A DNA stretch of 64,000 bases, taken from UTCFX2 sp963726375. Lineage in GTDB: Bacteria > Chloroflexota > Anaerolineae > Anaerolineales > UBA4823. The DNA lies in NCBI GenBank assembly GCA_963726375.1, contig CAVSCE010000014.1:272219-336218 (forward strand), written 5' to 3'. Both the position numbers and the translations under genes were made by a program. Of the stretch, positions 49,127-61,295 are shown one piece after another. Within the stretch, counting starts at the first letter, position 1, and every line of letters starts with the position of its first letter. Under the pieces are notes generated by a model. That model worked only from the letters and a program-made list of their open reading frames with translations, searched no databases and had not been told where the DNA came from.

Positions 49127-50564
49127 TCACGGCAGGGAGTTATTGGCTGCCCAATCACTCCCAAGGTAGAGCTCGATATCGGCAGCTGCATTTGGGTCGA
49201 ACTGGATCACGATTTTTCCCGGAGCGATCCGCATCAAGTCCCCAAGGAATTTAAGTGCGAAGGGATTGCCGGTGTGATCCGTCATGGTCGATGCAGCGTA
49301 GGACTCACTGGCAGGGGCTACCTGAATGATATTTGCTCCCTGGCTGCGCAGATATTCAGCTGTTCGGTCTCCTAAGGCAGAGTCGCCGCTACCGTTATAT
49401 ATCATTATCCGAGCCGCTTCGGATTTCATTTTTTCTGCGTCATTTCCCGGGGTCTGCGGCCCAACGCTGCCGGATGATGCGAAAATCTCGTCGCGCAAGT
49501 TGATGATGTCATCCGGGATAGGGATTAAAATTGAGAGCCCGTCCGGAGAATTGCCGAAGAATACGTTGTCCTTATCGATCACACCGCGCTTGATATTCCC
49601 TTCCTGGACATCTTTCGCCAGAACTGCTAATTTGATCAGCTCATCAAGAGATAGATTTGTGCGGATGCCTGAGGCAAGCTGGCTGTAAAGGGCAGGCGCT
49701 TTTTCCACGAGCTTCGGAAGCATATCGAAACTCAGGATCTGGTTGCGAATCGCCATGATCACCTGCTGCTGTCGGCGAGCCCGATCAAAGTCACCGTTTT
49801 CGGTGTAGCGGGTGCGCGCGTAGGCCAGCGCCCACTCGCCGGGCAGAACCTGCACGCCAGGGTTAAGCTTCTTCTTTGTCTTGGGACCGGTACCGAGCAA
49901 GTCGATCTTGATCTCAGCGGGCACATCGATTTTCACCCCACCGATCTCATCTATGAAATTCACAAAAGCCCCGAAATCGATCTGGGCGAAATAATTGACC
50001 GGGACTCCGAGAAAAGTCTCAACTGTCTTTACTGCTAAAGCTGGACCGCCTCCAGGCAGCTCGTAAAAGTCGCCCAAATAATAGGCAGTGTTGATCTTCC
50101 CATGCTGGAAGCCAGGGATTGCGACCCAGAGATCGCGAGGGATGGATAAAATGCCGGCAGTTTTTGTCTGCGGATCGAGCGTGAGCAGGATCATCGTATC
50201 GCTGCGAGATGCATCAGACTGCGCCTCCCAATCGCGAAAATCCAGGCCGAGCAGCAAGACGGTCACCCGCCCTGCTCCATCCCAGGGAGTCAGGGTTGCG
50301 CCAGCAAGGAGCGGATCCGATCCGGACAATTCGCTGGATGAGGGTGGTAAGGGGGTTCCCTGAGCATCCACACGCGGAGTGGTTGAGGAGGCGTCGAGAT
50401 TAAATCCAAGTCCGCCTCCGCTGGCCATGCTCAAGGTCAGGCTGGCGTGTGATCATGAATGCTCCCGCGGATAAACCGCAAGCCAGGATCAGAAATAAGG
50501 CCCCAATTAAAAGACCTTTGATTGTTTTTGGAAAAGTTTTCTTTCTCTGTTTATGGTCTATCAT
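49127..50564 (-). CDS. LytR-CpsA-Psr (LCP) family protein, one frameshift
   Basis: 478 residues from ATG 50564 (MIDHKQRKKTFPK), with an N-terminal anchor helix, joined to the rest near 50447 (…TRQPDLSMASGGGLGF). LCP core: RVTVLLLGLDFRD, SDTMILLTLDPQTKTAGILSIPRDLWV, RYTENGDFDRARRQQ, with the acidic/Arg residues that bind pyrophosphate of lipid carriers. A C-terminal LytR_C domain (MIYNGSGDSALGDRTAEYLRSQGANI) follows. It attaches glycopolymers to peptidoglycan, so it implies a cell wall. The next gene upstream may assist it. Confidence 0.92.
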
Positions 50565-50585
50565 ATGTTCTATTCTTCCTGCCTA

Positions 50586-51845
50586 TTATTGTTCAAGAGC
50601 AGGTGGACCCTGAGGCGGATATGGGGCGACTGATTCCGTAGTCGAAGGCGGTTCAGGCGTACTGGTTGGCGGCTCAGGTGTATTTGTCGGCGGTGACGTA
50701 GTGTCGGTTGGGACGATATCCGGAATGGTTGGGGTCAGCGTTGGTTGAACCTCAGTTGGTGGGGTTGGTGAAATATCGACCGGGTAGGTCGGCGAGGGCG
50801 TTGTCTCCACCGGGGTAAAAACAGTAGCTGTTGGCGATGCGCTGGGAGTAACGCTGGGTGGAGAGCACTGCAGTGCGGCATTTCGGACCGTCTCCTGAAG
50901 CGCGGCGTCTGCTCCCATGGAGAGAGCAAGCTCATACTGCTCCTGCGCCGCGCACCAATCGCTGTTTGCTGCCAACTTATCTCCGTATTGGACCAAAACG
51001 GCGAGATAGCGCGCGCTGGCGGTCCACCCGGATGCATCTTGAAGGTTGGGTGCGGCAGCGGCAACCTGGCTGAAATACTGTACTGCCTGGGCGGGGTCAA
51101 CCTCCCAGAAGCTTGAGCCAATCAAATAGAGCCGTGCCAGCTCTCGAGCTGAATGCGCCTGGGCATCGAGCGGACCAAATCTTCCAGCCAGGGCCAGGTC
51201 GTAAATGCCCCCGTTTAAATCCCCATTTTTCCAGATCTTATCAAAGCCGCGCATTCGCAGCGCCATAAACAGCATTCCATCGACCCTGGCCGTATTAAAT
51301 TCCAGATCTTCTTTACGGAGTGAGGCGAGCGTGTCAATCGCTTCTGTCCAGCTTTGACCAGAAAACAGCGATTTGGCCGATTGAAATAGATCTTCAACCG
51401 GGCGAAGGTCCCGGGTGGGTGTTGCTGTAATTGTAGCTGGAGCGATCGTCGGTGTCGCAGTCGCGTAGATGATCGCCATGGTTTTTGCCATCAGGTCAGT
51501 TGCACCCGGGTAAGATGGATCTTGAGAGATGATATATTCCAGGCGCTGGTAGGCGACTTGAAAATGGCCTTGATCCAGGTCCTGAGCAGCAAGGACGAAC
51601 TGGTCGTCCAGGCTGGATTTTGCCATGGATGTTGCCGTCCCATGATGGCTGATCGTCCCAGCCTGGTAGCCGCCGAATGCTCCGCCGACCAGCGAGAGGG
51701 TAACGACCGCACCAAAAATCAGAATCCAAAGCAAAAATCGGAAGACATTATTTTGTCTTTTCGAGCGGGTTTGACCTGCGGGTTTTTGTTCTGGCGACTC
51801 CGTGTGCTTTGTCACCTTAGAAATGGGGGTTGAGCTTTTTTTCAT
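50586..51845 (-). CDS. Membrane-anchored TPR-like protein with Thr/Pro-rich tail
   Basis: 419 residues. Cytosolic N terminus, one helix (FLLWILIFGAVVTLSLVGGAF), then an exported portion with helical repeats resembling TPRs (LDQGHFQVAYQRLEYIISQDPSYPGA, WCAAQEQYELALSMGAD). A Thr/Pro-rich tail (SPTATVFTPVETTPSP…) runs from about 330 to the end. Function unknown. It lies 21 nt upstream of the LCP gene on the same strand, so it may be part of a wall-polymer assembly set. The low-complexity tail is typical of Chloroflexota surface proteins. Confidence 0.8.
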   Translation of the reverse strand: MKKSSTPISKVTKHTESPEQKPAGQTRSKRQNNVFRFLLWILIFGAVVTLSLVGGAFGGYQAGTISHHGTATSMAKSSLDDQFVLAAQDLDQGHFQVAYQRLEYIISQDPSYPGATDLMAKTMAIIYATATPTIAPATITATPTRDLRPVEDLFQSAKSLFSGQSWTEAIDTLASLRKEDLEFNTARVDGMLFMALRMRGFDKIWKNGDLNGGIYDLALAGRFGPLDAQAHSARELARLYLIGSSFWEVDPAQAVQYFSQVAAAAPNLQDASGWTASARYLAVLVQYGDKLAANSDWCAAQEQYELALSMGADAALQETVRNAALQCSPPSVTPSASPTATVFTPVETTPSPTYPVDISPTPPTEVQPTLTPTIPDIVPTDTTSPPTNTPEPPTSTPEPPSTTESVAPYPPQGPPALEQ

Positions 51846-51993
51846 ATGATTTATTGACGTTTTATTCGCAATTTGAGTTCCTGGTCCAAAGCAAAGCGGG
51901 ATTTCAGAGCAGGCAAACCCTGTCTCTTGAAATCCCGCCGATTAGATCTTCGCGTATTGAGCCAGAATCTGTTCGATCAAGTTTTCGACCGAT

Positions 51994-52419
51994 TCAGATC
52001 AGCCTTGCATCCAGGGTGATCTCTACGCCGGTCAGGGCGTTTGAGACCGGGCAGCCTGCACGGGCATCTTCTGCAATTCTTAGAAATGTCTCCCGGTCGA
52101 TTTCAGGGATATCCGCTTCGGTGTCTAAATGGACGCGTGTGATGCGGGATTTCCCGTCAATTTTTCCCAGGAACACAGTTGCATGGGTGACGATTTTTCT
52201 AGGTGTGAATCCGGAGCGACCGAGATCTGCGCTCAACGCCATAGAATAACAGCCTGCATGAGCCGCGCCGATTAGCTCTTCGGGATTTGTACCGGTGCCT
52301 TCTTCAAAGCGCGACGAGAATGTGTAGGGGCCTTCGAAGAGACCACCACCGAATTGAATCGTACCGCGGCCTTCTCTTAAGCTCCCTTCCCAGGTTGCCT
52401 TTGCTTTTCTCTCTGGCAT
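51994..52419 (-). CDS. osmC: OsmC-family peroxiredoxin
   Basis: 141 residues from ATG 52419 (MPERKAKATW) with AGGAGAG before it; the frame runs to a TTG at 52425. The two redox cysteines occur as HAGCYSMAL and ARAGCPVSNAL. It reduces organic hydroperoxides, usually using dihydrolipoyl or thioredoxin donors. It follows rpoC on the same strand by 22 nt, so it may be read from the rpoC transcript. Confidence 0.93.
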   Translation of the reverse strand: MPERKAKATWEGSLREGRGTIQFGGGLFEGPYTFSSRFEEGTGTNPEELIGAAHAGCYSMALSADLGRSGFTPRKIVTHATVFLGKIDGKSRITRVHLDTEADIPEIDRETFLRIAEDARAGCPVSNALTGVEITLDARLI

Positions 52420-52440
52420 ACTCAATCTCTCCTGTATTTG

Positions 52441-55400
52441 TTAATCCGAGAAATCAAATTCCAGGTCCGATAGACCGTCTAAATCATAGCTTAAATCGGC
52501 ATAGATGCTCGGTTCTGGTCGTTCGATATCGTTCAGCGTTGCAAATCTTCCGCGTACAAAACCAGTTCCGGCCGGGATCAGCTTACCGATGATCACGTTC
52601 TCTTTCAGGCCAAACAGCGGATCTTCAGTCGACGCAATTGCTGCACCTGCCAGAACCTTGATGGTGTGCTGGAAGGATGATGCAGACAGGAATGAATCGG
52701 TGCTTAACGACGCCTTGGTGATCCCTAAAAGGATTTCCACAAACTTCGCTGGCCGTTTGCCTTCGCTTAAGAGCTGGTCATTGACACGCTTGAGCTCAAG
52801 GAAATCCACCAGATCACCCGGAAGATAATTGGTGTCTCCGGGTCGGGTCACCTGGACCTTTGAGATCATCTTGCGGATGACGACTTCAAAATGCTTATCA
52901 TTGATATTTTGACCTTGCGATCGATATACCTTCTGGACCTCGTTGAGCAGGTACATCTGGCAGCCTTGCCGTCCCTGAATCCGCAGGATTCGGTGTGGAT
53001 TGAGCGAGCCTTCGGTTAAAGGCTGGCCGGCTTCGACATGATCACCATCCCGGACGACCATTCGAGCTGTGCTCGGGATTTCGTAAGATGCTTCCTGACG
53101 GCTTTCGTATGAGACGAACACTTTGACCGAGCTGGTCGAACCTTCGCCAGCACTGCCTGAACTCGAGGCGTATCCGGCCTGAGTTTTGAGCGGTGATTTT
53201 AGCTTCTTCACCCAGAAAAGCCAGAACATCACCCTGGCTTGCCTCACCGCCGTCTTCGACTGCGATCTGCCAGGCTTCTGGGATATTATATTCGTCGCTG
53301 ATCATCTCGGTTTGGTCGACATGCGCCAGGCGCAAATCTGAGTAGCGATCGGATTGGATGACATGAACGTGACCGCTGATCTCAGAGACGACTGCTTCAC
53401 CCTTCGGCATTCTTCGGGCTTCAAACAGCTCTTCCACGCGAGGCAGACCGGTTGTAATATCTCCACCGGCCGCAACACCGCCAGTGTGGAAAGTACGCAG
53501 GGTGAGCTGTGTTCCAGGCTCTCCGATCGATTGGGCGGCGACGATCCCGACGGCCGATCCTACTTCGACCATCTTTCCGCGACCCAGGTCCAACCCATAA
53601 CAGCGGGCGCAAATACCGTGATTGAGCTCGCATGTAAGCGGAGAACGAACTTTGATATCCTTGATCTCTGCTGTCACAACCCTGCGAACCAGATCGTGAT
53701 CGAGCACATCATTTCTTTCAGCCAGGATCTCGCCTGTCGTTGGATCGATAATATTTTCTGCAACAAGCCGACCGTAGAGCCGGACGCTCATGGATTGACC
53801 GGCCACGTCGTCGCTGCTGCGGATCCAGACACCTTCATACGTATCGCAATCATCATCATTGATGATTACATCTTGAGCGACATCCACCAGCCGCCGAGTC
53901 AAATAACCGGCGTCAGCGGTTCTCAGGGCAGTATCCGCCAGACCTTTACGAGCGCCGTGTGTTGAAATGAAGTATTCGAGAGCATTCAAGCCTTCTCTGA
54001 AGTTCGAACGGATTGGCAGAGGAATGATGCGCCCGGAAGGGTCGGCCATCAGGCCGCGCATTCCAGCGAGCTGCGAGATCGGACCAAAACCGCCTTTCGT
54101 CGCGCCGGAGATCGCCTGCGCAGCCAGGTTTCCATGCGGATCCATTCGGCGCCTGACGGCGTCGGCCACCTGGGTGGTCGTCCGCTGCCAGATATCGATT
54201 ACCCGTTCGTTCTGCTCATTATCTGTCAGCAGGCCGCGGCGGAAATCACGCTGGACAGTTTCTTGCTCTGCAAGTGCCTTGTTGATGATTTCGACTTTTT
54301 CTTCGGGGACGGTGATGTCAGATACAGCAAGCGAATAGCCGGATCGGGTTGCATATTCAAAACCAATGTCTTTAATCGCATCTGCAATGTCCGGCGTGTT
54401 CTCTTCACCACTGACTTCATAGAGGCTTGCCATCAGGTCTTTCAAACCACCTTTGTCCAGGGTCGAATTGACGAATTGAATTGTCCTGGGCAGGGCGCGA
54501 TTGAAGAGGACCCTGCCGACAGTTGTCTCAATCAGCCGCTGCTCGGACATGGGAAGGCGGTTGTGCAGATCGTCATACCAGGTTTCTGCGAGAAGTCGGA
54601 CGTTGGCATGTATGTCGGTTTGATCCAGGCGGTAGGCGAGCTCGGCTTCATCCATATCAGCGAATACCCGACCATCGCCCTTGTGGCTGAGCTGATCTGA
54701 TTTTGTCAGGTAGTACACACCCAGGACCATATCCTTGGATGGGCTGATGATCGGTTCGCCATCGGCCGGTTTCAGCAGGTTGCGAGATGAGAGCATCAGC
54801 TGCCGGGCTTCCCAGACGGCCTTTTGAGAAAGAGGGACATGGACAGCCATCTGGTCGCCATCAAAGTCTGCGTTGAAGGCGGTCGTCACCAGCGGGTGAA
54901 GCTGTATCGCACTTCCCTCGATTAAGACAGGCTCGAATGCCTGGATACCCAGGCGATGCAAGGTCGGGGCACGATTGAGCAATACCGGGCGTTCTTTGAT
55001 AACCTCTTCAAGGACTTCCCAAACTTCAGGGCGATTGCGCTCGATGAAACGACGGGCGCCTTTCACATTCGCAGCATAATTGTGCGAGACCAGGCGGGAG
55101 ATGACGAATGGCCGGTACAACTCAAGCGCCATCGTCTTGGGCAGACCACATTGGTAGAGCTTGAGCTTTGGACCGACAACAATCACCGAACGGCCGGAGT
55201 AGTCCACACGCTTACCAAGTAGATTGCGGCGGAAACGGCCTTTCTTTCCTTTGAGCATATCGCTGAGTGATTTCAGCTCACGCCGACCGCGGCGGGAGAG
55301 GGCTTTGCCTCGTTGGGAATTATCGATAAGCGAGTCAACTGCTTCCTGGAGCATGCGCTTTTCATTTCGGACGATGACGTCCGGAGCGCCCAGCTCAAGC

Positions 55401-56746
55401 AATCGTTTGAGGCGGTTATTCCGGTTGATCACTCGCCGGTAGAGGTCGTTCAAATCAGAGGTTGCAAAACGGCCGCCGTCAAGCTGAACCATGGGGCGCA
55501 AGTCTGGAGGAATCACGGGCAAAACGGTCAGGACCATCCATTCGGGACGGTTGCCCGAGCGCCGGAATGCTTCGACGACTTTCAAACGCTTGGTGGCTTT
55601 TTTCCTTTTTTGCTTGCTGCGCGAAGTCCGGACTTCATGCCAGAGCTCCTGGGCAAGCTTATCGAGATCCAGCCGACGGAGGATATCATAGAAGGCTTCT
55701 GCACCCATATCCGCGCGGAACACCTGTCCCCAACGCGATTTCAGCTCGCGCAGTCGAGTTTCGCCGTAGAAAGTGAGCGGGCGAAGCTCAAGAAGCTCAT
55801 CGCGCATGCGGGAATTTTCGTCGCGAACGGCAACCGATTGATCGTCCAGCTGTCCGCGCAGGTTTTCCATCTCTAAATCGGCTTCGGCGCGAATTTTATC
55901 TCGTTCCATTTGGACATGGTCCAATTCGCGCTGTTTCTGGTCCTTCAGGTTCTCTTCAATCTCATCCAGACGGGCTTTGACAACCTGCTGGACTTTTGAG
56001 AGATGGCCCTTGGTCACTTTCTCGTTTTCCTCAATGATCACCTCGTCGGTGTCCGGGAAGTGGATTGCGGTCTTAACGACGGTGTTGAGCAGCTCCTGGA
56101 GGTTATCCTCCAGGCGCTTGCCGGCGTCGATAATCGGCTCGAGCTGCTCCGCGATTTGCTCGGTATACTGTGTTTCGAGCTTTGCCTGGCGTTCCTTCAG
56201 CTCATTGAGGCTGCGGTCCCGGTTGGCCTTCACTTCGGCAATCCGATTATTGATCCGGGTAGCCTGCTCGCGCTCGGTTACCGTGATCTTGTCTTCGAGG
56301 CGTTTAAGAGCCTTCACACGGGCGTCTTCATCCACGTATGTGACCACATATTGGGCAAAGTAGAGCACACGGTCCAGGTTTCGGCGCGAAATATCCAACA
56401 GCAATCCAAGATATGAAGGGATTCTCCGGGTGTACCAAACATGAGCTACTGGAGCGGAAAGCTCAATATGCCCCATCCGTTCACGGCGAACAGACGAGCG
56501 TGTCACCTCAACACCGCATTTGTCGCAGGTGATGCCTTTATATCGGATATTTTTATATTTTCCACAATAACACTGCCAGTCTCGGGTCGGCCCGAAGATG
56601 GCTTCACAGAACAGCCCGTCTTTTTCAGGGCGGAGACGGCGATAGTTGATCGTCTCTGGTTTCAACACTTCTCCGTAGGACCAGGAGCGGATGGTCTCTG
56701 GTGAAGCCAGGCTGATGCGCAGTGCTGTTAGTCCTTTAGTTTCCAC
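52441..56746 (-). CDS. rpoC: RNA polymerase beta' subunit, one frameshift
   Basis: About 1435 residues from GTG 56746 (METKGLTALRISLASPETIRSWSYGEV), preceded by GAGGAGG. Zn site CYCGKYKNIRYKGITCDKCG, then the catalytic NADFDGDQMAVH binding three Asp-bound Mg. The C-terminal part is well conserved (VVAAQSIGEPGTQLTLRTFHTGG; then, in a second frame, SYEIPSTARMVVRDGDHVEAG). The frame breaks between about 53165 and 53200. Being essential, this break is almost certainly a sequencing error. rpoB is not adjacent, so rpoC has its own promoter and a ~310-nt leader. Confidence 0.96.
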
Positions 56747-57142
56747 AGTTGAGTTGCCTCCTCGCTGGGATAAATCGCGAATGATTGGGGCGAGAATAAT
56801 TCGTAAAATCAGTTATGCTGATATCCGAACAGTGAATAATCGATACAGGTTGACAATCTTGCGTCGATACAAGGCTTCTATGCTGCCCGAATGCGTTAGA
56901 AAAGCCCGTTCGAAGACCTGCAAAACGGTCGAGTGAAACGGACTGATTTGATAACTGACGATCCCGGTACAGATCGTCTGGGCGTTTTCTACGCCGCACC
57001 TCTTTTTCAATCGAATATCACGCCGTGATGAAAAACTGCGTGAACTGACCTTTTGCCAGACTTTGAATTATATCAAAAAACAGGTTTGAAAGTCAAGAGA
57101 GGATTATTTCGCTAAGAAAAGTCTAATCCAGGCGGTTCAAAT
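56747..57142 (-). promoter_or_regulatory. rpoC promoter and long 5' leader
   Basis: 396 nt without a credible gene. On the minus strand -35 TTGACT (57091-57096), 18 nt, -10 TATAAT (57067-57072). Transcription should begin near 57060, about 310 nt before the GTG. The leader can form small hairpins (GGCGT-AGAAA-ACGCC; ACGATC…GATCGT; GGCTT…AAGCC types) but no clear terminator. Open frames here have no family resemblance. Confidence 0.65.
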
Positions 57143-60100
57143 CTAATTCTTTCCCTGGATCAATGGATTATCTTGCCGCGGCGGAATGGCCAGGTAGAAT
57201 GAGCTACCTTTTCCAAGCTGGCTTTCGGCCCATACCCGTCCGCCGTGTCTCTCAGCGATCGACTTTACGATCGCAAGTCCAAGCCCGGTGCCGCGCTGAT
57301 CGCGCGATCCCGTCTGCGCGCCGCGATAGAATTTTTCAAAAAGGCGGGGTTGATCCATCGGGGAGATTCCGTAACCGTTATCGATGACTTCAAATACGAC
57401 GCCAATGGGTTGAACGCGCAAGAGCAGGTGCACTTTCCCTTCAGGGCGTGTGTACTTGATCGCGTTCTCAACCAGGTTGTGCAGCGCCTGTTGGAGCAGA
57501 GCCTGGTCGGCTTCTATCTGCGGGAGAGGTTTTTCAGGAAATTCGGTTGTAAGCTGGATCCTTTTTTGGGCGGCCTGGAGCTGGAGAGAGCTGATCACCC
57601 GCTCCACAACTTCTGGAACGTTGACCATCTCCAGCTGGAGTCCAACCCCTGAATCAATTCTGCCCAGGTCCAGGAGGTTGTTGATCAGCCGCGACATGCT
57701 TTCGACACCGGTCACAATTTTCTGGACATAATTTGTCTGCTGATCGTTGAGCGGTCCGACCATATCTAACATGGTTGCGTAACCCCGCATCAGGGTGAGT
57801 GGTGAACGCAGGTCGTGACTTACTGTGGAGACAAAATCTGATTTTAGTGCGTCCAACTCCTTGAAATGAGTGACGTCGCGCAGCACGCAAACCCGGCCTA
57901 CACGCTGACCTTCGGCAAGCACCGGGGTGGCGGACGCCATGAAAATTCGACCGCCGGGCAGGGTGATCTCAATCGATTGCCGTTCTGCGCTGGATGAACG
58001 CAGCAAATTAACCAGCTCGGGTTCTTTGATCACTTTGGTGATCAGGGGATTATGCGAGACTTCTTCCATGCTTAATCCCAATACCTGCCAGGCAGCTGGA
58101 TTGGTGAGAAGGAGATGGTCTTGTTGGTCTGTGACCAGGACCGGATCGGGATTTGATGTAAGGATCAACTCCAGCCGCTGTCGGCCGATCTCTGCCGTCA
58201 GGAACAGGCGCGCATTTGCTGCCGCCAGAGCTGCTTGCCCGCCCAGCGTGACCATAAATCGGACTTCCTCTTCTGAAAACGTATGCGGCTTATCAAATGC
58301 TATCCAGAGTGTCCCGTAATAAAGGTTTTCGTGACGCAGGGCCACAGCCATCAGTAATTCGGGATGTGGCGCGCCTGGCAGGTGGTTTATCAGTCGGGGA
58401 CGATTTAAATTTGAGAGCACTAATCGGTCTTGTTGGCGAGTCAGGGCCAGGATTTGTTCATCCAGATCACGGTAAAGGACTTGAGATGGCCCTAATCCAA
58501 AGCTTAATGGAATGGGTGATGCACTGTTCAGGTCGCTCATTATGCTGGGAGCCAATAAGATCCGGACCGAGCTGGCGCCGGTCGCCAGGGCCAATTCCAA
58601 AATTGGCTGAACGGCTTCTGACATTTCCAGGCTTGAAGCGACACCCTGGCTGACCAGAAGAAGGCGATTAAGATCGTCCAGGCGTCCTTTCAGGCTCACT
58701 CGCATCTGCTCAAAAGCGCGGCGGAGCTGACCGACTTCATCCACTCCATCCACAGGAAGGGGTTGGTTGAGCTTGCCCTGAGTGATCCTCCCGGCTTCTT
58801 GAGTGAGGGTGTGAAGTGAAGAAGTGACCATTTTCAACCCAAATCGAAGGATGATCATGGCTAGAATTGAGAAGACGATGATCATCGCCATCAAGGGTGT
58901 CGCAATCTGGAGGGCGAACTCCTGGGCTCTGTACATCGGCACCATGATCACGATGGCCCAATCGCTCCCTACAGCAGGCTGGTAATAAACCATCATACGG
59001 GAACCGCCAGGTATTCTTTGCTTGTCCTCAAATGGCTGCTCGCTGGTATTCCCCATGTAATTCGTCATCACCATGTTTGGATCGGGGTGGATGAGGATGC
59101 GACCTTTTTCATCCAGCAGCATCCCGATATCATCACTCCCGATCATCGCTTCCAGGCTGGAGGAGATTGGTTGAAAAAAGGGATTGTCTTCCAGGACGGT
59201 GCGGCCGATTAAACTCGCTGCGGCTGAAGATCCTTATCAAAGATTGTAGCCATGAAGGAAATCTGTGCGGTCGCCTGGTCATCAACTGGAGGTATCGAAA
59301 AAGTCTGGAACGACATGTCCTTGTTTGTCAGAGCATTTTCAATCCCAACCTGTTCCTCTATGGCGCCTGAGCGCCAACATTGCTGATCGTGGGGTAGCTG
59401 ACGATCAGGTTTCCATCTTTACCGATGATAGACAGCTGGCTGAAGAATGTGACATTTTTAATTTCCTTCTCCAGCAAACCTGACAGAAAGATGGGGTCAT
59501 CACTACAGAGTCCTGGATTAGTAGAAATCTGTGTCGCTAAATTTTGGCCGGTCAGTACGAAGTTTGGGACACTATGTGCGGCAGCCAATGCAGCGCTGGC
59601 CATCCTATCATAGATCAAATCCTGAGCTGCCTGACCGGCAACGATCCAATTGCCAATCATCAAGGCCAGGAGCAGTGCCAGGGCAAGCGGCGCCATGCTT
59701 ACAGTGAAGCGTCTCTGCAGGCTTCTTTCTGACGGCGATGGAACGAGTGGACCTGGTTCTACCCAGCGGGTTGGGGCAGCCAGCATCAACACTTCAGCCA
59801 GCAAGCCACCGATCATCAACTCGATTCCGACTGCAATCGATGTCCCCATCCAGCTCTGCAGGGAATAATCCAGGCGGGTGACCAGGCTGCCTGCGGAGGT
59901 ACACATCAGTACAAAAAAGTGAATTATTGGGAAAATAATTGCCGTGAAGAGCTGCAGCAGCCAATGGATGACGCAAAAGCTGGTATGAAGTTGTACGGTA
60001 TTTCTGGCGAACTGCAAAGCTGAAAATTATCGCGAGCAGGCTCAATTCCAGCGGTGTAAAAATGCTGTGGGTTTGAAAGAGGCTCGTAAAGAAACCGCCG

Positions 60101-60456
60101 ACAAAAGCAAGCGCAGCGGCTGCGAGTGGTCCCAGCAAACCTGCGGCAATTACCCAGGGAATGGTAGAAAAGAACATTACTGTAGGTGCTGGTGGCTCAA
60201 TGAAGCCGGTGGAAACCGCCGAAGCATCGCCAAATTCCATCTGGATTCCGATGAAAAGGCTGGTGAATAGCGTGAGTGCCAGCAGCAGGAAGAAAAAGGT
60301 CAGCCGGTGAGGGGTACGCGGGAGGTTATAAGTCCGAAATTTCCAAAGCAGGATTAAAGTCACGGCTGAAAGGCCAAAAAATCCTAACCATCCAACCCAC
60401 CCATGCGGGAAAACAATGTCTGGCGATGGCGAGATCAGCGTGAAAACAGGATCCAT
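57143..60456 (-). CDS. Large membrane sensor histidine kinase (7TM-like, Cache, HAMP, GAF, PAS), about three frameshifts
   Basis: About 1100 residues from ATG 60456. A membrane block of several helices (LGFFGLSAVTLILLW onward) breaks near 59948 and continues FTAIIFPIIHFFVLMCTSAG. An extracytoplasmic double-Cache-like domain breaks near 59368 and 59222 (GSDDIGMLLDEKGRILIHPDPN). Then a helix, HAMP, GAF (LALATGASSVRILLA), PAS (LILTSNPDPVLVTDQQDHLL), HisKA HDLRSPLTLMRGY, N-box NLVENAIKY, G1 DNGYGI and G2 GTGLGLAIV. No cognate regulator is adjacent. An extended -10 (TGCTATAAT) lies at 60499-60507. Confidence 0.9.
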
Positions 60457-60537
60457 AAGAAAACCAGATGCATTTTTTATGCCAGTTTAGCTAAAATGAT
60501 TATAGCATAATGGGTCAGCATGCGCCTGCAACAGAAA

Positions 60538-61281
60538 TCACTGCTGAATTGACAGAAGCTCGATCGTCTCAGTCGATGTTTGATCCAAGATTCCATAGTA
60601 CCCACGCCTTTCAGGCGTCAAATAGCTGGAAAGCTGGTACATCGCCTCGGTAGTCATAGTGCGGAGCTGTTCTCCGCTGGCACGACGGTATTCCTGCCGG
60701 TATCGAAAAGGGGTTCCGAAGTGAATTTGGACGCCCGATCCGCGCCAACGCGAGCTGAAACGTAATGCAGGGAATCCTATTGTCCCATCTACGGCTGTGG
60801 GCACGATCACCGCGCCGCTTCGACTGGCGAGATCGCGATGCCTTCTTTCCCTTCTTTCAGCTTTGGTCCGCACGCGTCCCTTCTGGTGCAACGAGGATGA
60901 TTTCACCAGCGCGGAAACTTCGAGAGATTTTTGGATTGCCCTGCGGTCAAATTCTTCGCGGCGTACTGGGATAACGCCATAAAATCGTGGGACGATCCCA
61001 ACGATCGGGTAATCGTATACCTCAATCTTTGCCAGAGGGACAATATTCCTGCCGGTGAACGGCATGATGATTATAGGATCGATGAACGCGATATGGTTGA
61101 TCATCAGAATAACAGGTCCGGTCTTCGGGATATTCTCCTGACCTGTAACAGAGTTGATTTTTACTAATAAAGGTATAAAAAGACGCAAAACAAAGCGCGA
61201 GAAATTTCGCCTGATCTCATATTTAGAATGGACGTAAGATCCAGTTTGCTTGAATTGCGAACTTTGATCGGCTTTCTCCAT
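60538..61281 (-). CDS. PlsC-type acyltransferase with a frame-shifted internal segment
   Basis: 247 residues. Acylates lysophosphatidic acid or a related lipid at the membrane. Block I is NHIAFID (NHX4D). Block III, EGTR, is missing from the open frame but is present in another frame at about 60880-60890 (VAPEGTR). The stretch SALVKSSSLHQKGRVRTKAERR is thus misread between a break at AAA 60914-60916 and compensating breaks near 60855 and 60835. After that SRSGAVIVPTAVDGT resumes normally. So the gene probably encodes an ordinary active enzyme and the odd segment is artefact. Confidence 0.85.
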   Translation of the reverse strand: MEKADQSSQFKQTGSYVHSKYEIRRNFSRFVLRLFIPLLVKINSVTGQENIPKTGPVILMINHIAFIDPIIIMPFTGRNIVPLAKIEVYDYPIVGIVPRFYGVIPVRREEFDRRAIQKSLEVSALVKSSSLHQKGRVRTKAERRERRHRDLASRSGAVIVPTAVDGTIGFPALRFSSRWRGSGVQIHFGTPFRYRQEYRRASGEQLRTMTTEAMYQLSSYLTPERRGYYGILDQTSTETIELLSIQQ

Positions 61282-61295
61282 GGTCCAACCCTTTT

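Noticed and set aside
56736..57010. Two short open frames in the rpoC leader
   Set aside because: Arg/Ser-rich, no family resemblance, and they overlap the leader of a long transcript without convincing ribosome sites.
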